A DNA stretch of 64,000 bases from MRBY01 sp943371005 (GTDB lineage Bacteria; Cyanobacteriota; Cyanobacteriia; Cyanobacteriales; MRBY01), in the NCBI GenBank assembly GCA_943371005.1, contig CALRTB020000006.1, positions 62,001-126,000 on the forward strand, written 5' to 3'. Below the pieces are notes generated by a model. That model saw only the letters and a program-made list of their open reading frames with translations. It ran no database searches and had not been told where the DNA came from. Below, piece after piece: positions 33,861 to 41,987 of this stretch (positions within the stretch are counted from its first letter, which is position 1; each line of letters begins with the position of its first letter). The position numbers and the translations under genes were made by a program.

Positions 33861-36134
33861 TCAAGCAGATTGTGCTGCAACCGCGAAAACCTGACCGAGG
33901 GCGATCGCCCCATCATTGGGAGGAAATTTTTGGGGATAAAACACCTGAAAATTTTCCATATTTAAGCGTTGAATTGCCCTTTCCAACAGATATTTATTTT
34001 GAAAACAGCCTCCCGCCAAAACAACCTGTTTTAGTTTGGATTTTTTAGCCACTGTTACAATCAGTTCAACAAGCGAGTTATGAAATTTCGCTGCAATTAA
34101 ATCACTACCCATATTTAATGCAAAGTCATCAAGGATAGCTTTCACCATTGGCTGTATATTAATGATTGAAATATCATCTTTTTCTTCCCAGTCAACACCA
34201 TAGAATTCATCCGTTTTTAGATCACCAATTAAAAATTCTAGTGCCATTGCCCCCTGTCCTTCAAATGTTACCCTTTGGTATAACTCTAAAATAGAGGCGA
34301 TCGCATCAAATAGCCGTCCTATACTAGACGTTAAAGGCGTATTGATTTTCTGCCTTAATATTGTTTTGATTAACTGTAACTCCTGCTCCGAAAAAGCCTG
34401 TAAAACTGGTGTATTCAAATGACTTAATTCCTCTAATGTCCACCATTGGGATAATAAGCCTAAGGCACTGCGACGCGGCTCTTTATTAGCTTGATCACCA
34501 CCAATGAGAGGGAAGGGTTTAAGGTGAGCAACACGCTGATTTTTCCCCTTATCAACAAAGAAAAATTCACCGCCCCAAATTGTGCCATCTGCACCATAAC
34601 CCGTACCATCCCAAGCCACCCCTAACACTGGAAATTCAAGCTGATGTTCAGCCATGCAGGCATAGATATGGGCATGGTGATGCTGTACTGGCACTAGAGG
34701 GATATTGAGTGTTTGGGCAAGATTTTTAGCGTATTGGCTAGAGAGATAGTTAGGATGTAAATCACAGGTAATAATATCAGGTTCAAAGTCATAAATTTGG
34801 CTTAATTTTTGCAAGGTTTGTTCCATCGCTTGCAGCGTTAATTGATTAGACAAATCGCCAATATGTTGACTTAAAAAAATACGATCTCTTTGGGCGATCG
34901 CCACTGTATTTTTTAGATGTCCTCCCATTGCCAAAATATTTTCTGGGAGGGGTTGTTTTAAGGTAATGGGTTCTGGTGCATAGCCCCTTGCCCGCCGCAA
35001 GATCACAGGTGTATTATTCATCACTCGCACCACCGAGTCATCCACCGGACGAAGAATGCGGCGATTATGAATTAAGAATCCATCGGCAATATTTTTAAGC
35101 CTTGCTAATGCTTCCGTTTCATCAATGCAAATGGGTTCATCACTGAGGTTACCACTGGTTGCCACCACCGGAAAATTAAGCGCATTTAAAAGCAGATGAT
35201 GTAATGGCGTATAGGGCAACATTACCCCCAAATAAGGATTATTTGGCGCAACATTTTTGGCTAATTTAAAAGTTTCTTTTTTTTGTAATAAAACAATGGG
35301 ACTGGCTTGTGTAGTTAAACATTTTTCTTCTAATTTTGAAAGCAAGCAATCGTTTTTGACGGAAATCAAATCGGGATACATCACTGCCAACGGTTTGTCG
35401 GGTCGTTGTTTGCGATCGCGCAGTTGTTGCACCGCCTGAAAATTTCTAGCATCCGTTAATAATTGAAATCCCCCTAAACCTTTTAAGGTAAGAATTTTGC
35501 CATCACGGAGATATTGAATCGCCAATGTTAACGGATTTTGGTGCTCAAAATTAGTTTTAAAAGCCGTCAAAAAGTTTAATTGGGGACCACAGTTTGGGCA
35601 GGCATTCGGTTGGGCATGGAAACGGCGATCGCCGGGGTCTTCATATTCCTGTTGACAGTCCACGCACATCGGAAAATCCGCCATTGAGGTTAAGGGGCGA
35701 TCGTAGGGCAGGGTTTCAATAATGCTGTAGCGGGGGCCGCAATGGGTGCAGTTCGTAAAAGGGTATTGATAACGGCGATTTTGAGGATTAAAAATTTCTG
35801 CAATGCATTCAGAACAGGTGGCTAAATCAGGTAAAACAACGGCAATTTTTTCTCCAGTTTGACTGGCCCGAATTTGGAAATTTTTAAAATTAACTGGCTC
35901 TAAATATTGATATTTTAAAGCATCAATTTTGGCATTGGGTGGCAACTCTGTTTGTAGTTTTTTTAGAAATGAATTTAAAGGCGATCGCCCTCCTTCCACC
36001 TCAATTGTCACCCCCGCAGCGGAGTTATTCACCCAACCGAATAAATTGAGTGCTGTGGCTAATTGATAAACAAAGGGACGAAAACCAACCCCCTGCACTG
36101 TACCTTGAATCTCTAGATGTAACCGTTGTTTCAC
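33861..36134 (-). CDS. hypF: Carbamoyltransferase HypF
   Basis: HypF turns carbamoyl phosphate into a thiocarbamate on HypE, the source of the cyanide ligands. The 757 residues show all modules: acylphosphatase (1-90, GTVQGVGFRPFVYQLA), two zinc fingers (CSECIAEIF, CTHCGP, CVDCQQEYED, CPNCGP), a YrdC-like domain (residues 195-380, LKGLGGFQLLTDA) and a Kae1-like C-terminal domain (VPVQHHHAHIYACMAEH, GTGYGADG). The start ATG is seven bases after the hypB stop. The stretch is more AT-rich than the hydrogenase structural genes. Confidence 0.97.
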   Translation of the reverse strand: MKQRLHLEIQGTVQGVGFRPFVYQLATALNLFGWVNNSAAGVTIEVEGGRSPLNSFLKKLQTELPPNAKIDALKYQYLEPVNFKNFQIRASQTGEKIAVVLPDLATCSECIAEIFNPQNRRYQYPFTNCTHCGPRYSIIETLPYDRPLTSMADFPMCVDCQQEYEDPGDRRFHAQPNACPNCGPQLNFLTAFKTNFEHQNPLTLAIQYLRDGKILTLKGLGGFQLLTDARNFQAVQQLRDRKQRPDKPLAVMYPDLISVKNDCLLSKLEEKCLTTQASPIVLLQKKETFKLAKNVAPNNPYLGVMLPYTPLHHLLLNALNFPVVATSGNLSDEPICIDETEALARLKNIADGFLIHNRRILRPVDDSVVRVMNNTPVILRRARGYAPEPITLKQPLPENILAMGGHLKNTVAIAQRDRIFLSQHIGDLSNQLTLQAMEQTLQKLSQIYDFEPDIITCDLHPNYLSSQYAKNLAQTLNIPLVPVQHHHAHIYACMAEHQLEFPVLGVAWDGTGYGADGTIWGGEFFFVDKGKNQRVAHLKPFPLIGGDQANKEPRRSALGLLSQWWTLEELSHLNTPVLQAFSEQELQLIKTILRQKINTPLTSSIGRLFDAIASILELYQRVTFEGQGAMALEFLIGDLKTDEFYGVDWEEKDDISIINIQPMVKAILDDFALNMGSDLIAAKFHNSLVELIVTVAKKSKLKQVVLAGGCFQNKYLLERAIQRLNMENFQVFYPQKFPPNDGAIALGQVFAVAAQSA

Positions 36135-36141
36135 AAGAAAT

Positions 36142-36963
36142 TTAAGGAATTAATACAGGTTGCCCAACAATCATTTGATACTGGCTTTGGAGATAGTTTA
36201 ACCAGTTATTCATTCCCTCCTCTGTGCGCGCCGATAGTTCAAAAATTTCTGCTTGGGGACACATTTTTTGGATATTTTCTAATGCCAAATTACGGTCAAA
36301 ACCCACCACTTCAGCAATATCAATTTTATTAACAATGACAACATCAGCAGACTTAAACATTGTCGGGTATTTTAACGGTTTATCCTCTCCTTCTGTCGTG
36401 GAAAGTAACACAATTCTTTTGTGTTCCCCCAGATCATAGGCAGCGGGACAAACTAAATTACCCACATTTTCAATGATTAATAGATTAGCATCATCAAGGG
36501 AGATTTTTCGTGCCGCATTTAAGACCATTTCGGCATCGAGATGACAGAGAGTTCCTGTGGTAATTTGGGCAACGGGAACATCATTTTTGCGGAGTCGTTG
36601 GGCATCATTGTCAGTCTCTAGATCACCCACAATCACAGCTAAATTCAGTTTATTTTTTAACTGCTCAATGGTTCGCTCTAGTAATGCTGTTTTACCGGAA
36701 CCCGGACTAGAAACGACATTGATGACAAATAAATCTTTCGCCAGAAAATAGCCGCGATTACGCTCGGCAAGACGGTCATTTTTCGCAAAAATGGATTGAT
36801 TAATATCAATAGAATGGCTATGGTGATGACTGCCATTGTGCCCGTGGTGGTGGTCGTGATCATGGGGATGATGATGGTCATGATCTCCGTGGGAGTGATC
36901 ATGGGCATGGGTATGAATTTCTACCGGTTTTTCAACAGCGTTACAACCGCAATTTCCACACAT
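36142..36963 (-). CDS. hypB: Nickel-incorporation GTPase HypB
   Basis: HypB with HypA loads nickel into HoxH. The 273-residue protein opens with MCGNCGCNAV, the high-affinity nickel site, followed by a very histidine-rich segment (residues 17-52) that can store nickel. The GTPase core follows: P-loop SSPGSGKTALL, ENVGNLVCPA and NKIDI. hypA ends three bases before it and hypF starts seven bases after it. Histidine-rich HypB proteins often double as nickel stores, which fits the presence of urease genes. Confidence 0.97.
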   Translation of the reverse strand: MCGNCGCNAVEKPVEIHTHAHDHSHGDHDHHHPHDHDHHHGHNGSHHHSHSIDINQSIFAKNDRLAERNRGYFLAKDLFVINVVSSPGSGKTALLERTIEQLKNKLNLAVIVGDLETDNDAQRLRKNDVPVAQITTGTLCHLDAEMVLNAARKISLDDANLLIIENVGNLVCPAAYDLGEHKRIVLLSTTEGEDKPLKYPTMFKSADVVIVNKIDIAEVVGFDRNLALENIQKMCPQAEIFELSARTEEGMNNWLNYLQSQYQMIVGQPVLIP

Positions 36964-36966
36964 AAT

Positions 36967-37308
36967 TTAAATCACCTCTAAAGATTTTAATTCGACTTCT
37001 TTGCCACTCAGAATTTGTTGACTTAAATTGCCACATAAAGGGCATTCATCAAACAAATCAGGCGGCGTAAAAGGGCGATCGCATTGGGCACAATAACAGG
37101 TCACAGGAACCGTTTCAATGATTAGTTTAGCCTGTTCGGCAAGGGTTCCGCCCGCCACCGCTTCAAAGGCAAAACTCAGGGCTTCCGGCACAACCCCACT
37201 CATTGCTCCAATCCGCATCGTTAAACCCACAATTTTTGTGGCGTTTTGTTGTTTGGCTGAGGCACAGGCGATCGCCACGGTTTCTGTCATGATTGCGACT
37301 TCATGCAT
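36967..37308 (-). CDS. hypA: Nickel metallochaperone HypA
   Basis: The 113-residue protein starts MHEVAIMTETV, with the nickel-binding His2, and has the zinc site formed by two CxxC pairs (CYCAQC and CPLCGN). The ATG at 37308 must be right because His2 is essential; the open frame reaching 37338 runs into the inserted Uma2 gene. The first 43 bases of the gene are part of a 45-bp sequence repeated at 37999-38043 (44/45 identical), on the far side of the Uma2 gene. Confidence 0.97.
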   Translation of the reverse strand: MHEVAIMTETVAIACASAKQQNATKIVGLTMRIGAMSGVVPEALSFAFEAVAGGTLAEQAKLIIETVPVTCYCAQCDRPFTPPDLFDECPLCGNLSQQILSGKEVELKSLEVI

Positions 37309-37310
37309 GG
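37266..37310. repeat. Direct repeat copy A (start of hypA)
   Basis: A 45-bp sequence covering the hypA start codon and its first 14 codons. It is identical to 37999-38043 except at one base, and has a HIP1 octamer at its left end. The two copies are 733 bases apart in the same orientation and bracket the Uma2 gene. Confidence 0.95.
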
Positions 37311-37998
37311 CAACTATGACCTCTGCTGTTGTACCCATCGACGGAATTTTCGCAGAATAGTGGTGCGTCCTTCAACTTTACTATCTGCCAAAAATTGAGG
37401 TATGACTTGAATGAGATTCCAACCCGCAAAAATTTGACTATCACTAATGCTTTGATACTGACCATTAATTAAAACATTAATTTGTAAAGTATTTCGCTCA
37501 AATCGCCATAATTCAGGGACACCTAATGCGGCATAAATATCAGGATAGGTGCGAGATGTGATGTCAATTTCAAGGGCAAGATCAGGTGGAGGATCAATGC
37601 TTAAATCAATGCGATTTTTACCTCGTATTTTTGCTTCATTCTTAATGTAAAAACATTGATCAGGTTCTAGTCCTTGGGATGTTTCTTTTCTAAATGTGGT
37701 AGAACCTAAGCAACGAAATTCTATGTCGAGTTCTTCCAGTAATACTTTGATTAAATCACTAATAATTTCTTTATTATCTTCATGTTCAGCTAATGGAGTC
37801 ATAATCTCTAAACATTGATCTTTATATGCAATCCGAGCCGCACGATGTTCGCCTAAGTCTGTTAAAATTTGCTCGAATTCCTGCCAGCTAATATCCCGTA
37901 AGATAATATGCTGACCGGGGGGGACTTGAATACGTTTGAGTTCTAATAACATGACTTTTAGTTTAGGCTTTTTATCTATTATAAAATCAAAAATAGAA
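37311..37998 (-). mobile_element. Inserted Uma2 cassette between hoxW and hypA
   Basis: 688 bases lie between the two 45-bp direct repeats and contain one complete Uma2 gene plus about 45 bases of its own AT-rich upstream sequence, including a TATAAT. There are no transposase genes and no terminal inverted repeats. The duplicated edges, one at the end of hoxW and one at the start of hypA, imply insertion into an ancestral junction where hypA began inside the end of hoxW. The mechanism is not known. The base composition (AT-rich) differs from hoxH and hoxF. Confidence 0.55.
37314..37952 (-). CDS. Uma2 family (DUF820) endonuclease-like protein
   Basis: The 212-residue protein is a member of the Uma2/DUF820 family, a PD-(D/E)XK nuclease-fold group hugely expanded in cyanobacteria. 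The fold motifs are visible: ISWQEFEQILTDLGEHRAAR at the start, PDQCFYIKNEA, then PDLALEIDITSRTY (D and E..) and GVPELWRFERN. No experimental role is established for the family. It stops five bases before the hypA ATG and starts 46 bases after repeat copy B. It interrupts the hoxW-hypA junction, so hypA and everything downstream must be transcribed through it or from inside it. Confidence 0.9.
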   Translation of the reverse strand: MLLELKRIQVPPGQHIILRDISWQEFEQILTDLGEHRAARIAYKDQCLEIMTPLAEHEDNKEIISDLIKVLLEELDIEFRCLGSTTFRKETSQGLEPDQCFYIKNEAKIRGKNRIDLSIDPPPDLALEIDITSRTYPDIYAALGVPELWRFERNTLQINVLINGQYQSISDSQIFAGWNLIQVIPQFLADSKVEGRTTILRKFRRWVQQQRS

Positions 37999-38043
37999 AG
38001 GCGATCGCCACGGTTTCTGTCATAATTGCGACTTCATGCATGG
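37999..38043. repeat. Direct repeat copy B (end of hoxW)
   Basis: The partner of 37266-37310. Read on the minus strand it supplies the last codons of hoxW (PCMKSQL) and its TGA stop at 38020, then continues with sequence that in copy A is hypA coding. The single difference from copy A changes one hoxW codon. Confidence 0.95.
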
Positions 38044-38460
38044 TGTGACTTGTTCCTGTAAAAGCTGAATTGCTGTTTGGATGGCGTTTTGGGTAATTTC
38101 AGAATAGCTTTCTCCCAATTCAAAATTTTGAGCCGGAATTAAAACGAAGTAGGCATCAGGGGCATAATGATAGATTTTTTTTGCTAAATTTAAGAGACTT
38201 TGGGGATCAATAAAATGTCCAAAATTATGCTCATCATCTCTGAGTTGAATCAACTGAATGGTGACGGTATCAATGGGAGCAGCATCGACAAAATAAACGT
38301 GCTCCACTTGGATTAAATCTTCTACTAATTCTGGGGTGAGTTGATGGGTGGTGATCGCCGTTACAGTTTCCTGATCAAAAAAGGCTTTAGCGACCGTTTG
38401 TCCTGCCCCATCATCAGAACGTAAGGTATTACCATAACCAATAATTAGAGTCTGTTTCAT
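38020..38460 (-). CDS. hoxW: Hydrogenase maturation protease HoxW
   Basis: HoxW cuts the C-terminal extension of HoxH after nickel insertion. The 146-residue protein has the family motifs IIGYGNTLRSDDGAGQTVAK (with the nickel-sensing acidic residue), LTPELVEDL and VYFVDAAP. It overlaps the hoxH stop by four bases, so the protease is translationally coupled to its substrate. Its last six or seven residues are encoded by the direct repeat copy B, meaning the present C-terminus is a relic of an older hoxW-hypA overlap. Confidence 0.94.
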   Translation of the reverse strand: MKQTLIIGYGNTLRSDDGAGQTVAKAFFDQETVTAITTHQLTPELVEDLIQVEHVYFVDAAPIDTVTIQLIQLRDDEHNFGHFIDPQSLLNLAKKIYHYAPDAYFVLIPAQNFELGESYSEITQNAIQTAIQLLQEQVTPCMKSQL

Positions 38461-39884
38461 TGACTATCACGACGAATTTCTTTAACAATTGAACCGTCAG
38501 GAGAAATTAGCTGCAAAATCATCGGCATTTGTCCGGCGGCATGGGTTGAACAACTCAGGCAAGGATCGTAATTTCTTACCCCAGCTTCCACCCGATTTAA
38601 AATACCTTCGGCGACATTTTCACCATGAATATAATGCTTAGCAATTTGGGTTACAGTGCGGTTAATGGCAAAATTGTTTTGTCCCGTGGCAATCACTAAA
38701 TTAATTTTTTGAAGCAGTCCATTTTCATCCACTTGATAATGATGAAATAGGGTTCCCCGTGGTGCTTCACTCACGCCAACAGCTTCGGTTTGATTGACTC
38801 CCGCCTCTGCTTGTAAACGGCTAGAAAACAAATCTGGATCATCAATCATCCGCTCAATTCTTTCGAGGGAACCAAGGATTTCAATTAATCTAGCATGATG
38901 ATAAACGAAGGAAGCCTGCACAATTCTGCCGTGCCGTTGCCGATATTCAATGAGTTCTTGATCGGCTAATGGTGTGCCAAAATGTTCGCAAATATTTAAC
39001 CGTGCCAAAGGCCCAACGCGGTAAACACCCGTCTCCCCAAAAAGCTTATAGTAAGGGGATTTTAAATAAGAATCTGCCTGTAATTTTTCCCCAAGGAATT
39101 CACGGTAATTGTTCGGATCAAGGTGATCGCCAACAATATTGCCGTGGCTATCGATCATTCGCAAAATACCGTTGTAATGTTCCCACGCGCCGGACTCCCC
39201 CACTAAACCCAGATACAGACTCGGAAAATTGCCAAAGACTTCCACTTCTTCCTGATGGGAATCAAGGATTTTTTTAAATAAACTCAGGGCATTTCTGACG
39301 GTATTTTTTGCCTCCGGCAAGCCCTCTTTAATGTAGGTTTGTCCTTCTTTAGTCATAGGCGATCGCACACCACCGGGGATTGACCAAGCGGGGTGAACTT
39401 TTTGGCTGCCAAGGATTTTAATAATGTCCTGTCCAAACTTTCTCAGACGGATTCCTCCCCGTGCTAAATCTGGATCGGCAGCAATTAAACCAAACACATT
39501 TCTTGTTTTTGGATCGCCGTCCCAACCGAAAATCAAATCGGGACTACTGAGGTGGAAAAAACTGAGGGCATGGGATTGGGTAATCTGAGCAAGATTGATC
39601 ATCCGTCGCAATTTTTCTGCCGCTGCGGGAATTTTTACGGCTAATAATTGATCCCCTGTTTTGGACGAAGCAATCAGGTGACTAACGGGACAAATGCCAC
39701 AGATTCGGGACGTTAAGGCGGGCATTTCCCAAAAGGGACGACCCTCACAAAATTTCTCAAAACCGCGAAATTCCCCCACATGGAAACGGGCTTCATTCAC
39801 TTCCCCTTGATCATCTAGGTAAATGGAAATTTTGGCATGTCCTTCGATGCGAGTTACGGAATCAATGATAATTGTTTTAGACAT
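38457..39884 (-). CDS. hoxH: Bidirectional [NiFe] hydrogenase large subunit HoxH
   Basis: HoxH holds the Ni-Fe active site that makes or consumes H2. The 475-residue precursor has both cysteine pairs that bind the metal centre: RICGICPVSHL near residue 61 and DPCLSCSTHAAGQ near the end. HoxW should cut after the histidine of the second motif, releasing a tail of about 25 residues that starts AAGQM. It is the catalytic partner of HoxY. A 95-base gap separates it from the CBS gene upstream. Confidence 0.98.
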   Translation of the reverse strand: MSKTIIIDSVTRIEGHAKISIYLDDQGEVNEARFHVGEFRGFEKFCEGRPFWEMPALTSRICGICPVSHLIASSKTGDQLLAVKIPAAAEKLRRMINLAQITQSHALSFFHLSSPDLIFGWDGDPKTRNVFGLIAADPDLARGGIRLRKFGQDIIKILGSQKVHPAWSIPGGVRSPMTKEGQTYIKEGLPEAKNTVRNALSLFKKILDSHQEEVEVFGNFPSLYLGLVGESGAWEHYNGILRMIDSHGNIVGDHLDPNNYREFLGEKLQADSYLKSPYYKLFGETGVYRVGPLARLNICEHFGTPLADQELIEYRQRHGRIVQASFVYHHARLIEILGSLERIERMIDDPDLFSSRLQAEAGVNQTEAVGVSEAPRGTLFHHYQVDENGLLQKINLVIATGQNNFAINRTVTQIAKHYIHGENVAEGILNRVEAGVRNYDPCLSCSTHAAGQMPMILQLISPDGSIVKEIRRDSQ

Positions 39885-39979
39885 TTTTAACTCCTAGATG
39901 ATTTTTTTAACGAATACTTGAAATGTTTTTATTAATTATTTTTTAGAATGAATTGATGCCTGATTTTGACGAATTATTT

Positions 39980-40624
39980 TCAACCACTGCACCAATTATC
40001 AACCATCAAATGATCGATGGCTTCTGGATTTTTTTCTAAATATTCTTCAAGGGCGGTTTTATCTAATTTTTGGGATTGTTGATAGGCGGTTTCAGCTTGC
40101 AATTCTTCCACCATCGCCCACGCCTGAATACAGTCACTAGAATCATGTCCTTTTTCTTGACAGATTAATTTTGCTTGTTGAATAGCGGCTTGCATTTCTG
40201 CGGCAAATAATAGCTCTTTGGGACGCTCTAAAAAGTCACTTTTACTGATTAAATCTTCGACGGTAATTATCCCTAAAAGTTTGTCAGTTATCACGGGAGC
40301 ACTGTGCAAATTCCACTGACTAAACAGACGGGCAACATATTCCACCGCCAGATCAGGATTCACAGAAATACAGGGTTTGGTCATAATTTCATAGGCGCGG
40401 ATTGCCCTTGGATCACGACCATAGGCAATCACTTTACTGACGATATCGGTGGCAGTCAAAATACCGTAGGCATCGTGATCATGGCGACGATCCACAATCA
40501 GGACACGGGTTTTATTCACGTGCATACATTGGGTGGCGCTGGCAATGGTCGCTAAACCTTTGATGGTCACCACGTTGGGATTCATAATATCGGCGGCAGT
40601 CAGCATGGCAAATGTTTGGGACAT
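39980..40624 (-). CDS. Double CBS-domain protein in the hox operon
   Basis: The 214-residue protein has two CBS domains (about 10-70, TAADIMNPNVVTIKGLATIA, and 75-130, AYEIMTKPCISVNPDLAVEY) and a charged helical C-terminal part (residues 135-214). CBS pairs sense adenine nucleotides or NAD(P). It begins five bases after hoxY and lies between hoxY and hoxH, so translation is likely coupled to the hydrogenase small subunit. A CBS-type open frame is known at this place in hox operons of some cyanobacteria. A role in sensing the energy state for hydrogenase control is inference. Confidence 0.9.
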   Translation of the reverse strand: MSQTFAMLTAADIMNPNVVTIKGLATIASATQCMHVNKTRVLIVDRRHDHDAYGILTATDIVSKVIAYGRDPRAIRAYEIMTKPCISVNPDLAVEYVARLFSQWNLHSAPVITDKLLGIITVEDLISKSDFLERPKELLFAAEMQAAIQQAKLICQEKGHDSSDCIQAWAMVEELQAETAYQQSQKLDKTALEEYLEKNPEAIDHLMVDNWCSG

Positions 40625-40629
40625 AAAAT

Positions 40630-41187
40630 CTAGCCGAATTTAATCATGTCGCGCCCGACCATCTCCGGTAATTTCCCTTCTAATAATGGGGCGATCGCCG
40701 CTTTAATTCTATCGGCATCGGGAGGGCATCCAGGGAGGAATAAATCGATATTGACAACTTCATGAATTGGCAAAACTCTGGGTAAAAGGGGCGGCAAAAT
40801 TCCCCCGGTAATTTGTTGGGGTAATTGGTGTTCTTCGGTGAGTTCTTGATAACCCCGTTCTAAAATTGTTTGGGCATCTCCCTTTTGATTGCGAATGCCT
40901 GTAACATTCGTTGTTACGGCACAATCCCCAAAGGCAATTAATAGCTTTGTATTTTGGCGAACTTTTTCTAACAATTCCAAATTTTCTTGATTAGCGACTG
41001 CGCCTTCAATGAGACAGACATCGACATTTTCTGGGTAATCTTTGACATCAGAGCCGACGGGGCTAAACACCACATCTACATGTTTGGTTAACTCAATCAG
41101 AAACTCATCAAGGTCTAAAAAAGACATATGGCAACCGGAACAACCCGCCAACCAAATTGTTGCAAACCGAAGCTTTTGATCTGCCAT
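40630..41187 (-). CDS. hoxY: Bidirectional hydrogenase small subunit HoxY
   Basis: HoxY carries the proximal [4Fe-4S] cluster that links HoxH to the diaphorase. The 185-residue protein has the ligands in WLAGCSGCHMSFLD, CLIEGAV, FGDCAVTTN and FLPGCPPDADRI. ATG 41187 overlaps the hoxU stop (TAATG), supporting this start; an in-frame GTG at 41199 would lie inside hoxU. No twin-arginine signal is present, as expected for a cytoplasmic enzyme. Confidence 0.97.
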   Translation of the reverse strand: MADQKLRFATIWLAGCSGCHMSFLDLDEFLIELTKHVDVVFSPVGSDVKDYPENVDVCLIEGAVANQENLELLEKVRQNTKLLIAFGDCAVTTNVTGIRNQKGDAQTILERGYQELTEEHQLPQQITGGILPPLLPRVLPIHEVVNIDLFLPGCPPDADRIKAAIAPLLEGKLPEMVGRDMIKFG

Positions 41188-41903
41188 TATCTTGTCCACT
41201 CCCCTTTTGTGCGTGCGGTAATTAAAAATTCGAGTTTTTGGCGATCGCCGAGTTTACTGCCCACCGTTGCCCCCTTGCGGAAAATGGATCCCGTCGGACA
41301 AGCATCCACACATTTGCCGCAACTCGTACAGGCATCTACCTCGCCCCAGGGCTGATTTAAACCGGAGATAATTTTTGATTCTCCCCCCCGATTCGCCACA
41401 TCCCAGACGTGCGCCCCCTCGATTTCATCACAGACCCGCACACAGCGGGTACAGAGGATACAACGGTTATGGTCAATGCCAAATTGTTTGTGGGAAATAT
41501 CCACCTCCCGCTGCGGATATTGATAGGGAAAGCGCGAATGATCCATCCCCACCTCCACCGCCATATCCTGCAACTCACAGTGACCGTTCGCCACACAAAC
41601 CGCGCAGACATGGTTCCCTTCCGCGAAGAGCAATTCCACCGTCATCCGGCGATATTCAGCCAATTTTTCCGTGTGGGTCTGGACGACCATCCCCTCTATC
41701 ACCTCCGTCACACAGGCGGGTTGGAGTTTATTGCTCCCCTCAATTTCCACGAGGCAGAGGCGACACGCCCCCACATCGGACACCCCCTCCAGATGGCACA
41801 GGGTCGGAATGTGAATCCCCGCATCACGGGCGGCTGCGAGGATCGTTTCCCCCGCGCGGGCACTGATTAGCTGATCATTTATCGTTAAGGTGTTGACTGC
41901 CAT
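41187..41903 (-). CDS. hoxU: Hydrogenase diaphorase subunit HoxU
   Basis: HoxU is the multi-cluster electron wire related to the N-terminal part of complex I NuoG. The 238-residue protein has a [2Fe-2S] ferredoxin fold (CHLEGVSDVGACRLCLVEIE), the His-Cys site (CAVCVANGHCELQ) and two 4Fe-4S motifs (CILCTRCVRVC, CTSCGKCVDACPTGS). ATG 41903 (MAVNTLTIND) fits the family; the frame runs on to 41981 without support. It lies 84 bases after hoxF and overlaps hoxY by one base. Confidence 0.97.
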   Translation of the reverse strand: MAVNTLTINDQLISARAGETILAAARDAGIHIPTLCHLEGVSDVGACRLCLVEIEGSNKLQPACVTEVIEGMVVQTHTEKLAEYRRMTVELLFAEGNHVCAVCVANGHCELQDMAVEVGMDHSRFPYQYPQREVDISHKQFGIDHNRCILCTRCVRVCDEIEGAHVWDVANRGGESKIISGLNQPWGEVDACTSCGKCVDACPTGSIFRKGATVGSKLGDRQKLEFLITARTKGEWTR

Positions 41904-41987
41904 AGTTTTGCGTTGTTGCTTAGGGTGCTTGTTTGAAGGACTGCATGGGATTTTTTGAATTTTTAGAGGAAATTTCATCAAGGAAAT

